A DNA stretch of 64,000 bases from contig VRMN01000001.1 of NCBI GenBank assembly GCA_008690995.1, forward strand, positions 1,984,001-2,048,000. Direction: 5' to 3'. The DNA is from Porphyridium purpureum (taxonomy: Eukaryota > Rhodophyta > Bangiophyceae > Porphyridiales > Porphyridiaceae). Position numbers and translations under genes: made by a program. The notes below the pieces were generated by a model that saw only the letters and a list, made by a program, of their open reading frames with translations, made no database searches and was not told the origin of the DNA. This document shows, one piece after another, positions 9,836 to 18,497 of the stretch; positions within the stretch are counted from its first letter, which is position 1, and each line of letters begins with the position of its first letter.

Positions 9836-11362
9836 TTAGAGGGAAAACATGCTTTCTAGGCTCCTCAGCAGGTTCGCACGTTCCTCAACATCCTGGGTGC
9901 CTCTTAGTTGAGCCATGGGCCCATGAATCATCTTCGAAACAATACCTCGGGTAAGCTTCTCTACCGCGGCGCGCTCGGCGTCTGTGAGCGCGCTCAGCTT
10001 GCCACTCATTTTGTCAAGCTCTTCCTGGCGAATCGTTTCGGCGCGCTCCTGCAGCTTGGTGATGGTGGGTACACTTCCAAGCGAATGGTGCCAGTTGTTA
10101 AAATCGGCGCGCTCCTGTTCGAGCAGCTTCTCGGCCTCCAAAAGTAAACGACGACGGCGCGACTGGTTTCGTGCAACTACCGCCTTGAGATCATCCACGT
10201 TGTACGCATTCACGCCATCAATGTTCCCAACGTCTTCAGCCACGTTGCGCGGCACCGAAATGTCGATAAGCATGGCGCGATTCCCGTCCAGGACGGGGCG
10301 CAAGTTGTCCTCAAACAAAATCGGCTCCTCAGCACCTGTTGACGCAAAGGTGATGTCCGCTTTGCTCACGGCGTCCAGCATACTTTCCATACCCAGCAGC
10401 TCAAGCTCAAAGTCTGGGAACATCTTTTGCAGCTCGTCCATTCGTTCCCTCGAGCGATTTACGACGGCGATGTGCTGAACGTTGCGTGACGTCAGGTGCT
10501 GCACGAGCAAGCGCGACATTTTTCCGGCCCCCAGAATGCAAATGCGGCAGTCCTGGATCATCTTCAGAACATCTCCGTCGCACTTGAGCTCCGCAAGCTC
10601 CACGGCCGCCGAAGAAATCGACACCGCGCCCTTGGCAATCTGCGTCTCACTGCGGACACGCTTTCCTGCAGACACCGCAATGTTCAACAGTTTGTTCAAA
10701 ACCTTGCCGGCACCACCTTTCTTCTCAGTTGCGATTTGGTAGCACTTCTTGACCTGAGCCAGAATCTGGCCTTCGCCAATCACGAGCGAGTCAAGACCCG
10801 CAGATACGCGCAGCAGGTGCCAAATGGCTTCCTCGGCTGAAAGCATAAACAGATACTCTCTGAGCTCCCGCACTGGCACTCCGCTTCTCTTTGACAGGAA
10901 CTTGCACACGTGCAGAATCGCGGCAGGCGCCATGTCACCTTCGGCGACCAGATAGACCTCGAAGCGATTGCAGGTCGAGAGCACTGCGGCCTCCTTCACG
11001 AACGGAAGCGTGCACATCTCGGCGCCGACCTCCAACCATTCTGCCTCCGGGATACTCAGCTTCTCTCGCACGCTCACGGTCGCGGTATGGTGGCTCAACC
11101 CGACCGCGACCACGCACCCGGTTGTGGCGGCCGACGACTGGCTTACCTTCACCTTCTCGACCGTCACCTTCACACCGTTCGCCGCGGCCGCAGACGCGTC
11201 CGGCTTCTCCTGCTCGACCTTCTGCATGCACATGCGCGCTCTGGACGCCGAGCTGGCCACTGCGCGCTGACCGGCCACCCCGTGCCGCTGCGACGCCGCC
11301 ACCGCCGCGGCCTGCACGCGCGCGTGCACCGCGTGACCCGCCCCGCTCACAAACGCACTCAT
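9836..11362 (-). CDS. HEMA: Glutamyl-tRNA reductase, plastid
   Basis: This enzyme reduces glutamyl-tRNA to glutamate-1-semialdehyde, the first committed step of tetrapyrrole (chlorophyll, haem, bilin) synthesis. From the chosen ATG the product is 508 residues, of which the first 75 or so are an Ala/Arg/Ser-rich transit peptide starting MSAFVSGAGHAV. The mature part begins CVVAVGLSHHTA; the catalytic Cys is Cys131 in LSTCNRFEVY. A Rossmann NADPH domain follows (ICILGAGKMSRLL) and the C-terminal dimerisation helix region ends the protein. The frame is open 42 codons further upstream, but that part is Trp/Gly/Arg-rich and the red-algal type Phe motif sits right after the chosen Met. Confidence 0.95.
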   Translation of the reverse strand: MSAFVSGAGHAVHARVQAAAVAASQRHGVAGQRAVASSASRARMCMQKVEQEKPDASAAAANGVKVTVEKVKVSQSSAATTGCVVAVGLSHHTATVSVREKLSIPEAEWLEVGAEMCTLPFVKEAAVLSTCNRFEVYLVAEGDMAPAAILHVCKFLSKRSGVPVRELREYLFMLSAEEAIWHLLRVSAGLDSLVIGEGQILAQVKKCYQIATEKKGGAGKVLNKLLNIAVSAGKRVRSETQIAKGAVSISSAAVELAELKCDGDVLKMIQDCRICILGAGKMSRLLVQHLTSRNVQHIAVVNRSRERMDELQKMFPDFELELLGMESMLDAVSKADITFASTGAEEPILFEDNLRPVLDGNRAMLIDISVPRNVAEDVGNIDGVNAYNVDDLKAVVARNQSRRRRLLLEAEKLLEQERADFNNWHHSLGSVPTITKLQERAETIRQEELDKMSGKLSALTDAERAAVEKLTRGIVSKMIHGPMAQLRGTQDVEERANLLRSLESMFSL

Positions 11363-12103
11363 CCCAGCACACACGCAGAGATCCCTCGATCCTTCTCGCC
11401 ACGATTGGCCACCACCCCACCTCCGAGATTCGCCCCTTCCCCACTTTCTTCCCATATTCTCCCACTTGCTCACTCCCGTCCAAACCATCCAAACGTCCCG
11501 TCTTTCCGGCCTCTATCAGCGACGGCCCACACGGAATCGTCACAAACGAAACCCTGGCAGGAAAATTGGTGCGTGTCGAGCTCACAGCGCATACATGTAC
11601 CACAAAGTAACGATCTTTCAGCGACACATAACGCGCTCCGCCCATCGCGCGCCTTGTGTTCAGCTGCAGCTCGCGCTGCGGAGAATCGCCGCCGCGGAAT
11701 ATCTCTCACAGGTGGGATGGCGTCCATACCAAAAACAGCCGGTTTTGATAGAAAGCGCCCGGGTTTGGGCCGAGGAAACGGGGGTGAGTGTACCCCCTTC
11801 GTCATGATGTACAGCGATTTGTGAAATGGGGCATGCATATGTCATTCTGTGTCAAACGCTTGTGAGCGCGCGGTTTTTTGGGAGCGACGCAACAGGGCAA
11901 AACGCGCATGAAACCGCTACGCGCTGTGGCCATGCGGGGTAAAGTGGCCGTCAAGCAGTGCGCGAGAGACAAGTCGGCAAGGAGCAAACGCGCGAAGACG
12001 ACTTGACTTGCCGCACGCAAATCGACGCGTACGACTTTGGCGTCCAAGCTGGGAAGATAGATTGCTCGTCTCTGCTGCCGTTTTCCTTCATTTGCTCGTG
12101 ACC
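11363..12103. other. Divergent promoter region of HEMA and a Tudor-like gene
   Basis: About 740 bases between two start codons. It contains several short frames that are shadows, with no repeat or RNA gene I can support. The upstream region of HEMA is pyrimidine-rich on the plus strand. Confidence 0.4.
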
Positions 12104-12517
12104 ATGAAACGCTGTCTCTCGGACGTTTACGACGGAGCATGCAAGGAAACGGGCCGAGGCGACAAGAGCACGCACGAAATGGCCTCCAGTGCACAGAGAC
12201 TCGAAGCGGGGAGGAATTCGCGACGTTTTCAAATTCCCATGCTGCCTCACAAGCTGGAACTGCTCTGGGACGGTCACTGGTTCAGTGCGACGGCCGTTGC
12301 AAAGCAGACTGTCCCAAACCCCGTTCTCGGCGGACCTTTCGGCATGCTCCAAAAGTATGAGATCCTGTATGACGACGAGTCCACCGAGAACGTGTTCTAC
12401 GATGGCCAGATGCTGTTGTTCGATCGAGAACTCAAACAATGCATCCAGTGGCGCGTGGACAAGAATGATGTCATTGCGGAAAAGATCGCTACACGCATGC
12501 TTAAGGTTATGGCGTGA
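12104..12517 (+). CDS. Small protein with a Tudor/agenet-like domain
   Basis: The start at MKRCLSDVYDG gives 137 residues; an upstream in-frame ATG at 12008 would add 32 residues that look like 5'-UTR translation. From about residue 48 the sequence LLWDGHWFSATAV followed by KYEILYDDESTENVFYDG has the spacing and aromatic/acidic pattern of a Tudor or agenet fold (W-x-x-A/G entry, then Y-D-D-x-x-x-E). Such domains bind methylated Lys or Arg in chromatin or RNA-processing factors. The rest has no family I recognise. The assignment is by pattern only. Confidence 0.6.
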   Translation: MKRCLSDVYDGACKETGRGDKSTHEMASSAQRLEAGRNSRRFQIPMLPHKLELLWDGHWFSATAVAKQTVPNPVLGGPFGMLQKYEILYDDESTENVFYDGQMLLFDRELKQCIQWRVDKNDVIAEKIATRMLKVMA

Positions 12518-12803
12518 GCACGTCGACTTATGCACAAAATGTTTGATGATGGCTTGCGTCGCGTCTTTGCGTGTGCATTCCTTCCGCTCAGGTGGGACAG
12601 CAGCGCAAAAGGGCGTTGGTTGACATGGTGGGAAATGCACAACGAGGCGTGTTTGCTGCGCTTGGGATGTAAAGATGCACCGTGGCTCACACTCTTGCTC
12701 GAGTCGTAATAATAGTAATAAATGATTCTGATCTTTTCTTTTGCCCGAAAAGGCAAAGCAATGTGCATACACACAGACTTATTGCCTGCATTCCACCATG
12801 CGA

Positions 12804-13514
12804 CTAGCTCCTAAAGCGCCGCAAATCACGTCCGCGCGGTGCAGGAAAGTCTGTTGACGCAGCTGCCGGGCCGACAGGAGCTGGGGCGGTGACCCCTGGA
12901 CTACTTGATGGTCCTGTGTTTTGCTCGCGCGAGACGGCGACGCCTGAGCTCAAAGCGTGCAGGGAGTTGAGAATTTCCAGCACGGACGGCTGGATTCGGG
13001 CAATCTCCATGCGCGACAAGTCATTGAACTTAAAGACGGCTCCGGCTGTATCGGCGGTGATATTCCGTCGCATTGTTGCGCGCAGCTTGTTGGCGCGCAC
13101 GTTGGTGATGTCTTCGAGCAGGAAGCGTACGCGGCGAAGGTGGGGAATATCGTCGGGCGCGCAGTGGAGGAGCACAGACGACAGCTCCAGAAACGCCGGC
13201 GGCATTGTCTGCAGCAGGTTCTTTTCGCGCTGCTCCTCCTCCAGCTTTCGTGCTAACCACGGCACCTCCATCCAGAACGGCGGCGCGATGCGGCACTTCT
13301 TCAGCTTCTTGAGGGACAGCGCAAGCCACAGCGGCACCTGCATCGGAATGCCTGCCTCAAATGGCCCATAATCGCCACAGATCAGATGCACCTGCTCGGC
13401 CATGCTAAAGTTCGGCACCATCACAACCAATTGCTCCATGGCCACGTGCTCCAGCTCCAGGTACCTTACCGCTGGTCCCCCCAAAAGCACCTCATTTTCT
13501 TCGCTGGCGTCCAT
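12804..13514 (-). CDS. PSF2: GINS complex subunit PSF2
   Basis: PSF2 is one of the four GINS subunits that, with CDC45 and MCM2-7, forms the replicative helicase. The 236-residue product (start at MDASEENEV) shows the family's layout: an N-terminal beta-rich part with GDYGPFEAGIPMQVPLWLA, then KKLKKCRIAPPFWM and the helical block with LLHCAPDDIPHLRRVRFLLEDI. This PxxW-x-A and KK-x-x-K-x-R-I-x-P-P pattern is diagnostic. The C-terminal 50 residues are a Ser/Pro/Ala-rich tail. It is an essential single-copy gene in eukaryotes; another replication gene, ORC2, lies 38 kb away in the same window. Confidence 0.92.
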   Translation of the reverse strand: MDASEENEVLLGGPAVRYLELEHVAMEQLVVMVPNFSMAEQVHLICGDYGPFEAGIPMQVPLWLALSLKKLKKCRIAPPFWMEVPWLARKLEEEQREKNLLQTMPPAFLELSSVLLHCAPDDIPHLRRVRFLLEDITNVRANKLRATMRRNITADTAGAVFKFNDLSRMEIARIQPSVLEILNSLHALSSGVAVSREQNTGPSSSPGVTAPAPVGPAAASTDFPAPRGRDLRRFRS

Positions 13515-13871
13515 CGCACTTTTTCTCAAACCGACGACTGCACCAATCTACTCACCATCCCGCTCGTCTGTCCACCTCTCTTCCTCTCGCGACGTCCGAG
13601 CAAACGTCCGCTCTGGCGTCCGCTTCCGTGTCGTCACGTCTCTTGCGCTTGGCTCTCATCACACACCTTCCCTGCCCTCGATCGGCTACACGCGCCGGCT
13701 CCACCAGTTTCGCGCCAATTTTACGGATGACACAAATGTCATCTTTAAACCATTAGTGTACACCCATCAAATCGCAAGGAGTACAGCGTGAATGATTCAA
13801 GTAATGCGAGAAGGAAAGAAGGGTTTGGGAGGGGAGCTGGCTAGTTGGATCAACACGGGCACGAGAGCGTC
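13515..13871. other. Divergent promoter region (PSF2 / nicotinamidase)
   Basis: About 360 bases between two divergent start codons. No motif was recognised with confidence. Confidence 0.4.
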
Positions 13872-14552
13872 ATGGACAATTTGGGGATTCTGGTGATCGA
13901 TTGTCAGAATGATTTCTGCGAGGGCGGGAGTCTGGCAGTGCCACACGCTGAACGCGCCATCGCGCAAATCAATGCGCTGCGCCGCGTGGTGCCTCGCGAC
14001 AAGGTGAGTCTCGTGGTGACTACCGCTGACTACCATCCGCCACGGCATGTCTCGTTCGCGGCGACGCACGGCGACGCGGTCGCTCCGTTCACGACAATTC
14101 AGGTTCCGGCGAGGAGATCTGACGACGCAGAGGTCCAGCGGCCGGCGCACGAGCAGATTCTGTGGCCACAGCATTGCGTGGCAGGTACGAAAGGCGCAGA
14201 CTTGCACCCGGCGCTCGAGTTAGACGGCGCCGAGCTGCTCTTTCATAAGGGTGTGGAGGAGCACGTCGACGCGTACTCGGCGTTCTTCGATAACACGCGC
14301 ACCTTGCACACAGGACTGCACGACGTCCTCAGCTCCCACAAGGTAACGCGGCTAGTGTGCGTGGGCATTGCCACAGACGTTTGCGTCTATGAAACGGTCA
14401 AGCACGCGCTAGAGTTGGGCTACCAGGTTCTCGTCGTCACGGAATGCTGCGCGGCCGTCAGCGAGGAAAACGCCCGCGCCGCTCTTGCAGATATGCAAGC
14501 GCGTGGTGCCATCGTCGTCCCCGACGCCAACGCTTTGGTCCAAACCATCTAA
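13872..14552 (+). CDS. PNC1: Nicotinamidase (isochorismatase family)
   Basis: Nicotinamidase hydrolyses nicotinamide to nicotinate for NAD salvage. The 226-residue protein has the catalytic Asp in VIDCQNDFCEGG near the N-terminus, the metal-binding DYHPPRHVSF (Asp/His/His), the Lys in FHKGVEEHVDAYSAF, and the catalytic Cys in GIATDVCVYETV, all in the expected order. The start at MDNLGIL is preferred because an ATG or near-start nine codons upstream adds only unconserved residues. No transit peptide is evident, suggesting a cytosolic, peroxisomal or nuclear enzyme. Confidence 0.92.
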   Translation: MDNLGILVIDCQNDFCEGGSLAVPHAERAIAQINALRRVVPRDKVSLVVTTADYHPPRHVSFAATHGDAVAPFTTIQVPARRSDDAEVQRPAHEQILWPQHCVAGTKGADLHPALELDGAELLFHKGVEEHVDAYSAFFDNTRTLHTGLHDVLSSHKVTRLVCVGIATDVCVYETVKHALELGYQVLVVTECCAAVSEENARAALADMQARGAIVVPDANALVQTI

Positions 14553-14653
14553 ATAAAGGGTGCACAGTTGACTGCCAGTGGTGAATTTGTCGGAAGGGGG
14601 AAAGCGGGATTCGGGAGGGCCAGTGCGGGAAATCCCTTTTCGCGTGTGAGGCG

Positions 14654-14827
14654 ATGAGTGCGGTGTCCGAATTCCTGTCAGACTACGGCCCGGAAGCATA
14701 CAAGTTTGTGAAGGGGGCCGTCCTTGTGCCGTTCATGACTGGCCTGTTTTCGGGTTTCTTCGGCGAGGCGTTCAGCGTGTACAAGTTGCGAAAGACAAGC
14801 GCATCCGTGCTGGTTGCGCGGAAATAA
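14654..14827 (+). CDS. Possible 57-residue single-membrane-span protein
   Basis: A short frame from ATG to TAA encodes 57 residues. It starts MSAVSEFLSDYGPEAYKF, has one hydrophobic segment (about 20-40, with GAVLVPFMTGLFSGFFGEAF) rich in Gly and Phe, and ends in a basic tail. This small-Gly/Phe membrane pattern and the plausible start resemble small organellar membrane proteins, but I recognise no family. It lies 101 bases after nicotinamidase on the same strand and could instead be chance. Evidence is coding-like composition only. Confidence 0.45.
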   Translation: MSAVSEFLSDYGPEAYKFVKGAVLVPFMTGLFSGFFGEAFSVYKLRKTSASVLVARK

Positions 14828-15041
14828 GACCTCTTCCGCGAGATTCAAGTGGAGATCTCTATGACCCGTGTTGCGCAGCAGCTGAAGTAGAAGAGGAGGA
14901 GGGAGATCGGTTCCGGAACGGCGCGAGCGCCCAACGTGTTGTGATTACTGCCTGGCAGGGAGGAGTTCTGTTTATGTAGAAAAGCGTCAAACATAGTTGA
15001 GCCGAAGCCGTTGGGGAGGTGAAGGTTTTCGTCGAAATCGA

Positions 15042-16142
15042 ATGCATGTAGGTGCAGAAAAATCAAAAGGCCCTCGGTCCAGGATGCTTGGCCCGTGTGG
15101 AAATGCGGTGAGGAAATTCGTGCTCGGCGATGCGCGCCTGCGGCCCATTCTGGGGTGCGCCGATGTTGTCGCATGCGCAACGCCGCTGTTCTCTCTAATC
15201 ATTGCCATTGGAGCCGGCGAGTATTTGGTGGTTTTGCGTTCGATTTGGTTCGGTCAGGGTGCAGACAGCTCCATGTCATCCGGAATCAAAAACCTCTCGA
15301 TTGCGGCATGGGCATGGATCGTGCTCTTTCAATTCCTGGTGTCCAGTATTTTTGCTTGCTTCGCTCTTTGCGTTCTGGTGGATCCGAGCGTCCGAGCGCT
15401 CGACTTGGACAACGGCTTAGAAGCAGCTCCGAGCCGGACGCCTCGCTTTTGCAGCAAGTGCTCCATACACAAGCCCCCGCGCGCGCACCACTGCAACAAG
15501 TGCGAGGCATGTGTTTTACGCATGGATCATCACTGTGCATACCTTTCCAACTGCGTGGGCCATGCCAACCTCAAGTTCTTTGTGTTGTTGCTGCTTTTTA
15601 GCGAGACTGCATGTGTCTGGAGCGTGGCCGTAAGCTGGCGTCCATTCATGCACGCCATTCGTGTGCACGACCAATTCATGGATAGCCCTTCGAAAAGCCT
15701 GCCGCCTGAGGTTTTCGCAGAGTTCAAGCACATGCCAATCCTGTTTGTATCGTTTACCGTCATCGCAGCCCTCGCCTTTGCGCTCTCTTTCTTTGTACCC
15801 TTCCATCTCTATTTGCTGTGCAAGGATCTAACGACCATTGACCTTGCCCAGGCGTACAGATCGAGAAACAGCCGCGGTGCCAGCAGTACGTCTAGCGTGG
15901 GGGGTGGAGGCAGTGTGCTGGAGAATTTGCGGCTCAACTGTGGAGATGCAGGCTGGTGGTGGTGGTGTGTGCCCGTCCGATACGGTATTCGAAGTCCTCT
16001 GGAATACGGAGTCCAAGACTACAATGTCGCTGTTGCACCCAGCGACGCGCGTGGATACACAGCCGTGACTCTCTCCGATGAGCAGAAACCCGAGAACAAC
16101 TTGCTTACTGTACCCCCTCTTGATGAAGTACAGTGCGTGTAA
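15042..16142 (+). CDS. DHHC-type protein S-palmitoyltransferase
   Basis: The enzyme attaches palmitate to Cys residues of membrane proteins. The Cys-rich domain runs FCSKCSIHKPPRAHHCNKC to the active-site DHHC, with all Zn-binding Cys/His present. Four hydrophobic segments are arranged as two before and two after the Cys-rich domain, the usual topology, placing it in Golgi or plasma membrane. After the DHHC the sequence reads AYLSNCVG where most members have PWINNCIG or similar, so the common Pro-Trp is replaced by Ala-Tyr. The C-terminal tail is Ser/Gly-rich with a Trp run. The frame extends upstream of the first ATG without another ATG, and MLGPCGN is an alternative start 15 codons later. 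Confidence 0.9.
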   Translation: MHVGAEKSKGPRSRMLGPCGNAVRKFVLGDARLRPILGCADVVACATPLFSLIIAIGAGEYLVVLRSIWFGQGADSSMSSGIKNLSIAAWAWIVLFQFLVSSIFACFALCVLVDPSVRALDLDNGLEAAPSRTPRFCSKCSIHKPPRAHHCNKCEACVLRMDHHCAYLSNCVGHANLKFFVLLLLFSETACVWSVAVSWRPFMHAIRVHDQFMDSPSKSLPPEVFAEFKHMPILFVSFTVIAALAFALSFFVPFHLYLLCKDLTTIDLAQAYRSRNSRGASSTSSVGGGGSVLENLRLNCGDAGWWWWCVPVRYGIRSPLEYGVQDYNVAVAPSDARGYTAVTLSDEQKPENNLLTVPPLDEVQCV

Positions 16143-16559
16143 GCAAGACCCGTCCCGCGCGTTTCACGTCATATTTACCAGCATCACGTGAAGGGACCTC
16201 AAGTCGAATAGCCTGCGTGTCGTCTCTAGAATGGGATTGCCGCTCACGATAATGATGATGACCATGATGCCACGGTGCATGCGAGGATTGTGCCAACATT
16301 GATTTCGTTCGCAGCGATGTCGCACACTTGGCACCACGAGCCGTCGGTGGTCTTAGCTTCAGTCATTTCCTCGTCTATAAAAGAGCGTGAAGTCGAATCT
16401 GGCGGATGGCTGCAACAGACATGTAATTCAAGGCGGGAAGAGGAACAGGGAAGAGGATAGTGGCTTGAACTGTTGACGTTAGGGAGTGGACATCGTGTCG
16501 GGTACTGTTTTCCTCGGATTTGCTTTCGGTCAAATATCTACCGGGCTTTGATTGCAGCC
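16143..16559. other. 5' flank of the first Hcp-like gene
   Basis: No gene is seen. The region includes a clear TATA element listed separately, and the short (atg/atgatg) motif near 16250. It presumably holds the 3' UTR of the DHHC gene and the promoter and 5' UTR of the Hcp-like copy. Confidence 0.5.
16376..16383 (+). promoter_or_regulatory. TATA box, Hcp-like copy 1
   Basis: TATAAAAG lies 184 bases before the first ATG of the Hcp-like copy 1. The same octamer stands at a similar distance before copy 2, which supports a real promoter element. Confidence 0.55.
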
Positions 16560-17060
16560 ATGATGCGCGCATCGCCTCTGCTGTTTACGGTTTTGGTCGG
16601 CGCTGCCTGCCTGTCTGTTGCGGACGCTGCCGTTTTTGCTTAGTACGAAGGCGTCAAAGGAGACGTGGCTGCGGAAGGCTTCGTCGGTTGGATTCCAGTG
16701 CAGCCGGCTTTAGTGACCTCTGTGCAGGGCCCATATCAGCTCACGTTCAAATCAAGTGCCGAGGCTATGCGCTTAGTACAGTACATGGTGCAGACGACGC
16801 CGCTGGAAGAGGTGGTGATCGAATTTTATCCGGACGAAGGAGGGTGCACAAGGCTGCCTTATCTTCGCTACAAGCTGAAGAGCGTTCCGGTGACGAGCTA
16901 CTTGTCGTCTGCGGGGACATCTGGATTGCCGACTGAAGAGGTTGCGTTCCTGTACGACGAGATCGAGGGCACCTTTTTGGAAGCCGACGCGGCGTGCTCT
17001 GAAGCGAAGCCGCAGGAGGCGTTCTTTGTCCGTTGTGATCGTTCCACTTCGACACGTTAG
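16560..17060 (+). pseudogene. Secreted Hcp-family (type VI tube fold) protein, copy 1, interrupted by an in-frame stop
   Basis: Starting at tandem ATGs, the frame encodes a signal peptide (MMRASPLLFTVLVGAACLSVADA), then meets a TAG, and continues in the same frame through a complete Hcp-like domain to a normal stop. The domain part reads YEGVKGD..., then TSVQGPYQLTF, VVIEFYPDE, LPYLRYKLKSVPVTSY and GLPTEEVAFLYDEIEGTF. It aligns over its whole length with copy 2, 0.8 kb downstream, at roughly half identity. Because the protein part after the stop keeps all motifs, the gene is either recently inactivated, read through, or affected by a base error. Function in the alga is unknown; see copy 2 for the family. 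Confidence 0.7.
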
Positions 17061-17849
17061 ATTATCTCAGTTTTGAAAAGGCGCCGCACCAATTGACCCT
17101 CGCCACTTGCCACTCGAACATAAAGCATTCCGCGTGGAGTTGTCAAAACAAGCCTGACCATTGACGAGCAGAAAGGTCCAGGTCCGTTTGTCACACAGAA
17201 ACACGCGAAGCCGCACTTGCCCGAGACCGGCACGTCCACGTGAATTGAAATGGCGTAAACTAACAGTACTTATCACTGTACTTTCGGAAAGGCAGACGTT
17301 TTGATTCTTGCTGACCGTGGCACACACGACACGCATTACACGAGATACGCAGCGTGAGATGCTGCAGCTCGCTTGCTGCCACGCTGCGAACATTACAGGG
17401 TCCGACACATCCGTGGCATCAATCACGACACGTACGCAAGCAAGCAAGCCACGAACTCGTCCACTCAAAGGTATTCGACTGCGCGATTCCCACGGTGGAT
17501 TGCGAAGGCTCGGTTCAAAAACCAGCCAGACCGTAGATAAAGAATTTGGGGCACGGCAAGCAGGCTACGGCGCCCTCTGGTGCCTTTTGCCTGGCATGCA
17601 AGCGTGCCAACACTGGCCCGCGCAGACGATGTCAGTTCCATTACACCTCGGGAACCAACAGCTGAGCCCACAAATCTCCTATAAAAGGACATCGTGTCCC
17701 CAACGCTGCGCCTCGACTCGGTCTTTGATCGAAAGGCACGACATCAAAAGAAGAACAAGCCAGAGAGGATCGAGCAAAAGACGGAGGCATCGAAGAAAAT
17801 CGAGTAGTCCTGAGACGGCCAGGGCCTACGCGTCCACTCTTTGAAAATC
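17061..17849. other. Spacer between the two Hcp-like genes
   Basis: About 790 bases without a supported gene. It carries the TATA element of copy 2 listed separately. The 11-base word ggacatcgtgt also occurs in the 5' region of copy 1 (about 16489), perhaps a remnant of the tandem duplication. Confidence 0.5.
17680..17687 (+). promoter_or_regulatory. TATA box, Hcp-like copy 2
   Basis: TATAAAAG lies 170 bases before the ATG of copy 2, mirroring the element in front of copy 1. Confidence 0.55.
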
Positions 17850-18353
17850 ATGCGTGCATCGATCGTGGGAATTCTCGTGCTGCTTTGCGCGGTCTGCGTG
17901 TCGTGTGTGCACGCCGCGGCTTACATAAAGTTCGATGGAGTTGATGGAGAGTCTACGTCGAGCGACGACCCTCACAAAGAATGGATTCCAATCTTGTCTT
18001 CGTCCTTGACATCCGTGCAGGGACCTTTCCGGCTTTCGTTTCTTGCAAGTGCGAAAACCATGCGTCTGGTGCAGCATTTGGTGGCACGTGAACGTCTAAC
18101 GGAGGTGGTCATCGAGTTCGTCCAGGACGATGAGACCCCGCAGAACAAGAGCGATAACTGCGCGCTTCCGTATCTCAGGTACGAGCTCAAGGATGTACTG
18201 ATCAGCAGCTACTCTGTCTCTGGAGCAGCCTCGGGTGTGCCCACGGAGGAGGTCGCATTCAACTATGCTGTCGTTCAGGGAACATTCTATGAAGTAGATT
18301 CTGATTGCACATCTTCCAGGCCTGCCCAAGCGTTTTCCGCGATGAATCAGTGA
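17850..18353 (+). CDS. Secreted Hcp-family (type VI secretion tube fold) protein, copy 2
   Basis: The 167-residue product starts with a clear signal peptide (MRASIVGILVLLCAVCVSCVHA), so the mature protein begins near AAYIKF. The mature part carries the Hcp family signature: YIKFDGVDGESTSSD then HKEWIPIL at the N-terminus; TSVQGPFRLSF and VVIEF in the middle; and LPYLRYELKDVLISSY followed by VPTEEVAFNYAVVQGTF at the end. In bacteria this fold forms hexameric rings that stack into the tube of type VI secretion, related to phage tail tube protein. Here it is a eukaryotic-type secreted protein without any sheath, spike or ATPase gene nearby, so a borrowed extracellular or wall/vesicle protein is the best inference. 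A Cys pair present in both copies could form a disulfide. Confidence 0.85.
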   Translation: MRASIVGILVLLCAVCVSCVHAAAYIKFDGVDGESTSSDDPHKEWIPILSSSLTSVQGPFRLSFLASAKTMRLVQHLVARERLTEVVIEFVQDDETPQNKSDNCALPYLRYELKDVLISSYSVSGAASGVPTEEVAFNYAVVQGTFYEVDSDCTSSRPAQAFSAMNQ

Positions 18354-18497
18354 AAACGGCCGAGCACTGTTCATTCATGGATGACACAGCCACAATATCT
18401 CACGGCATCCCTTGTGCACGCAAGCCCTAAGCGATGAGACTTCGTGAAAACCCCTGATCAAATTGAATTCCCCAATCTTCAGACAATAAAGTACGAC

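Noticed and set aside
16560-18353. A bacterial type VI secretion cluster
   Set aside because: Only Hcp-like genes are present, each with a signal peptide and its own TATA element, between eukaryotic genes; no sheath, spike, baseplate or ATPase genes are seen.
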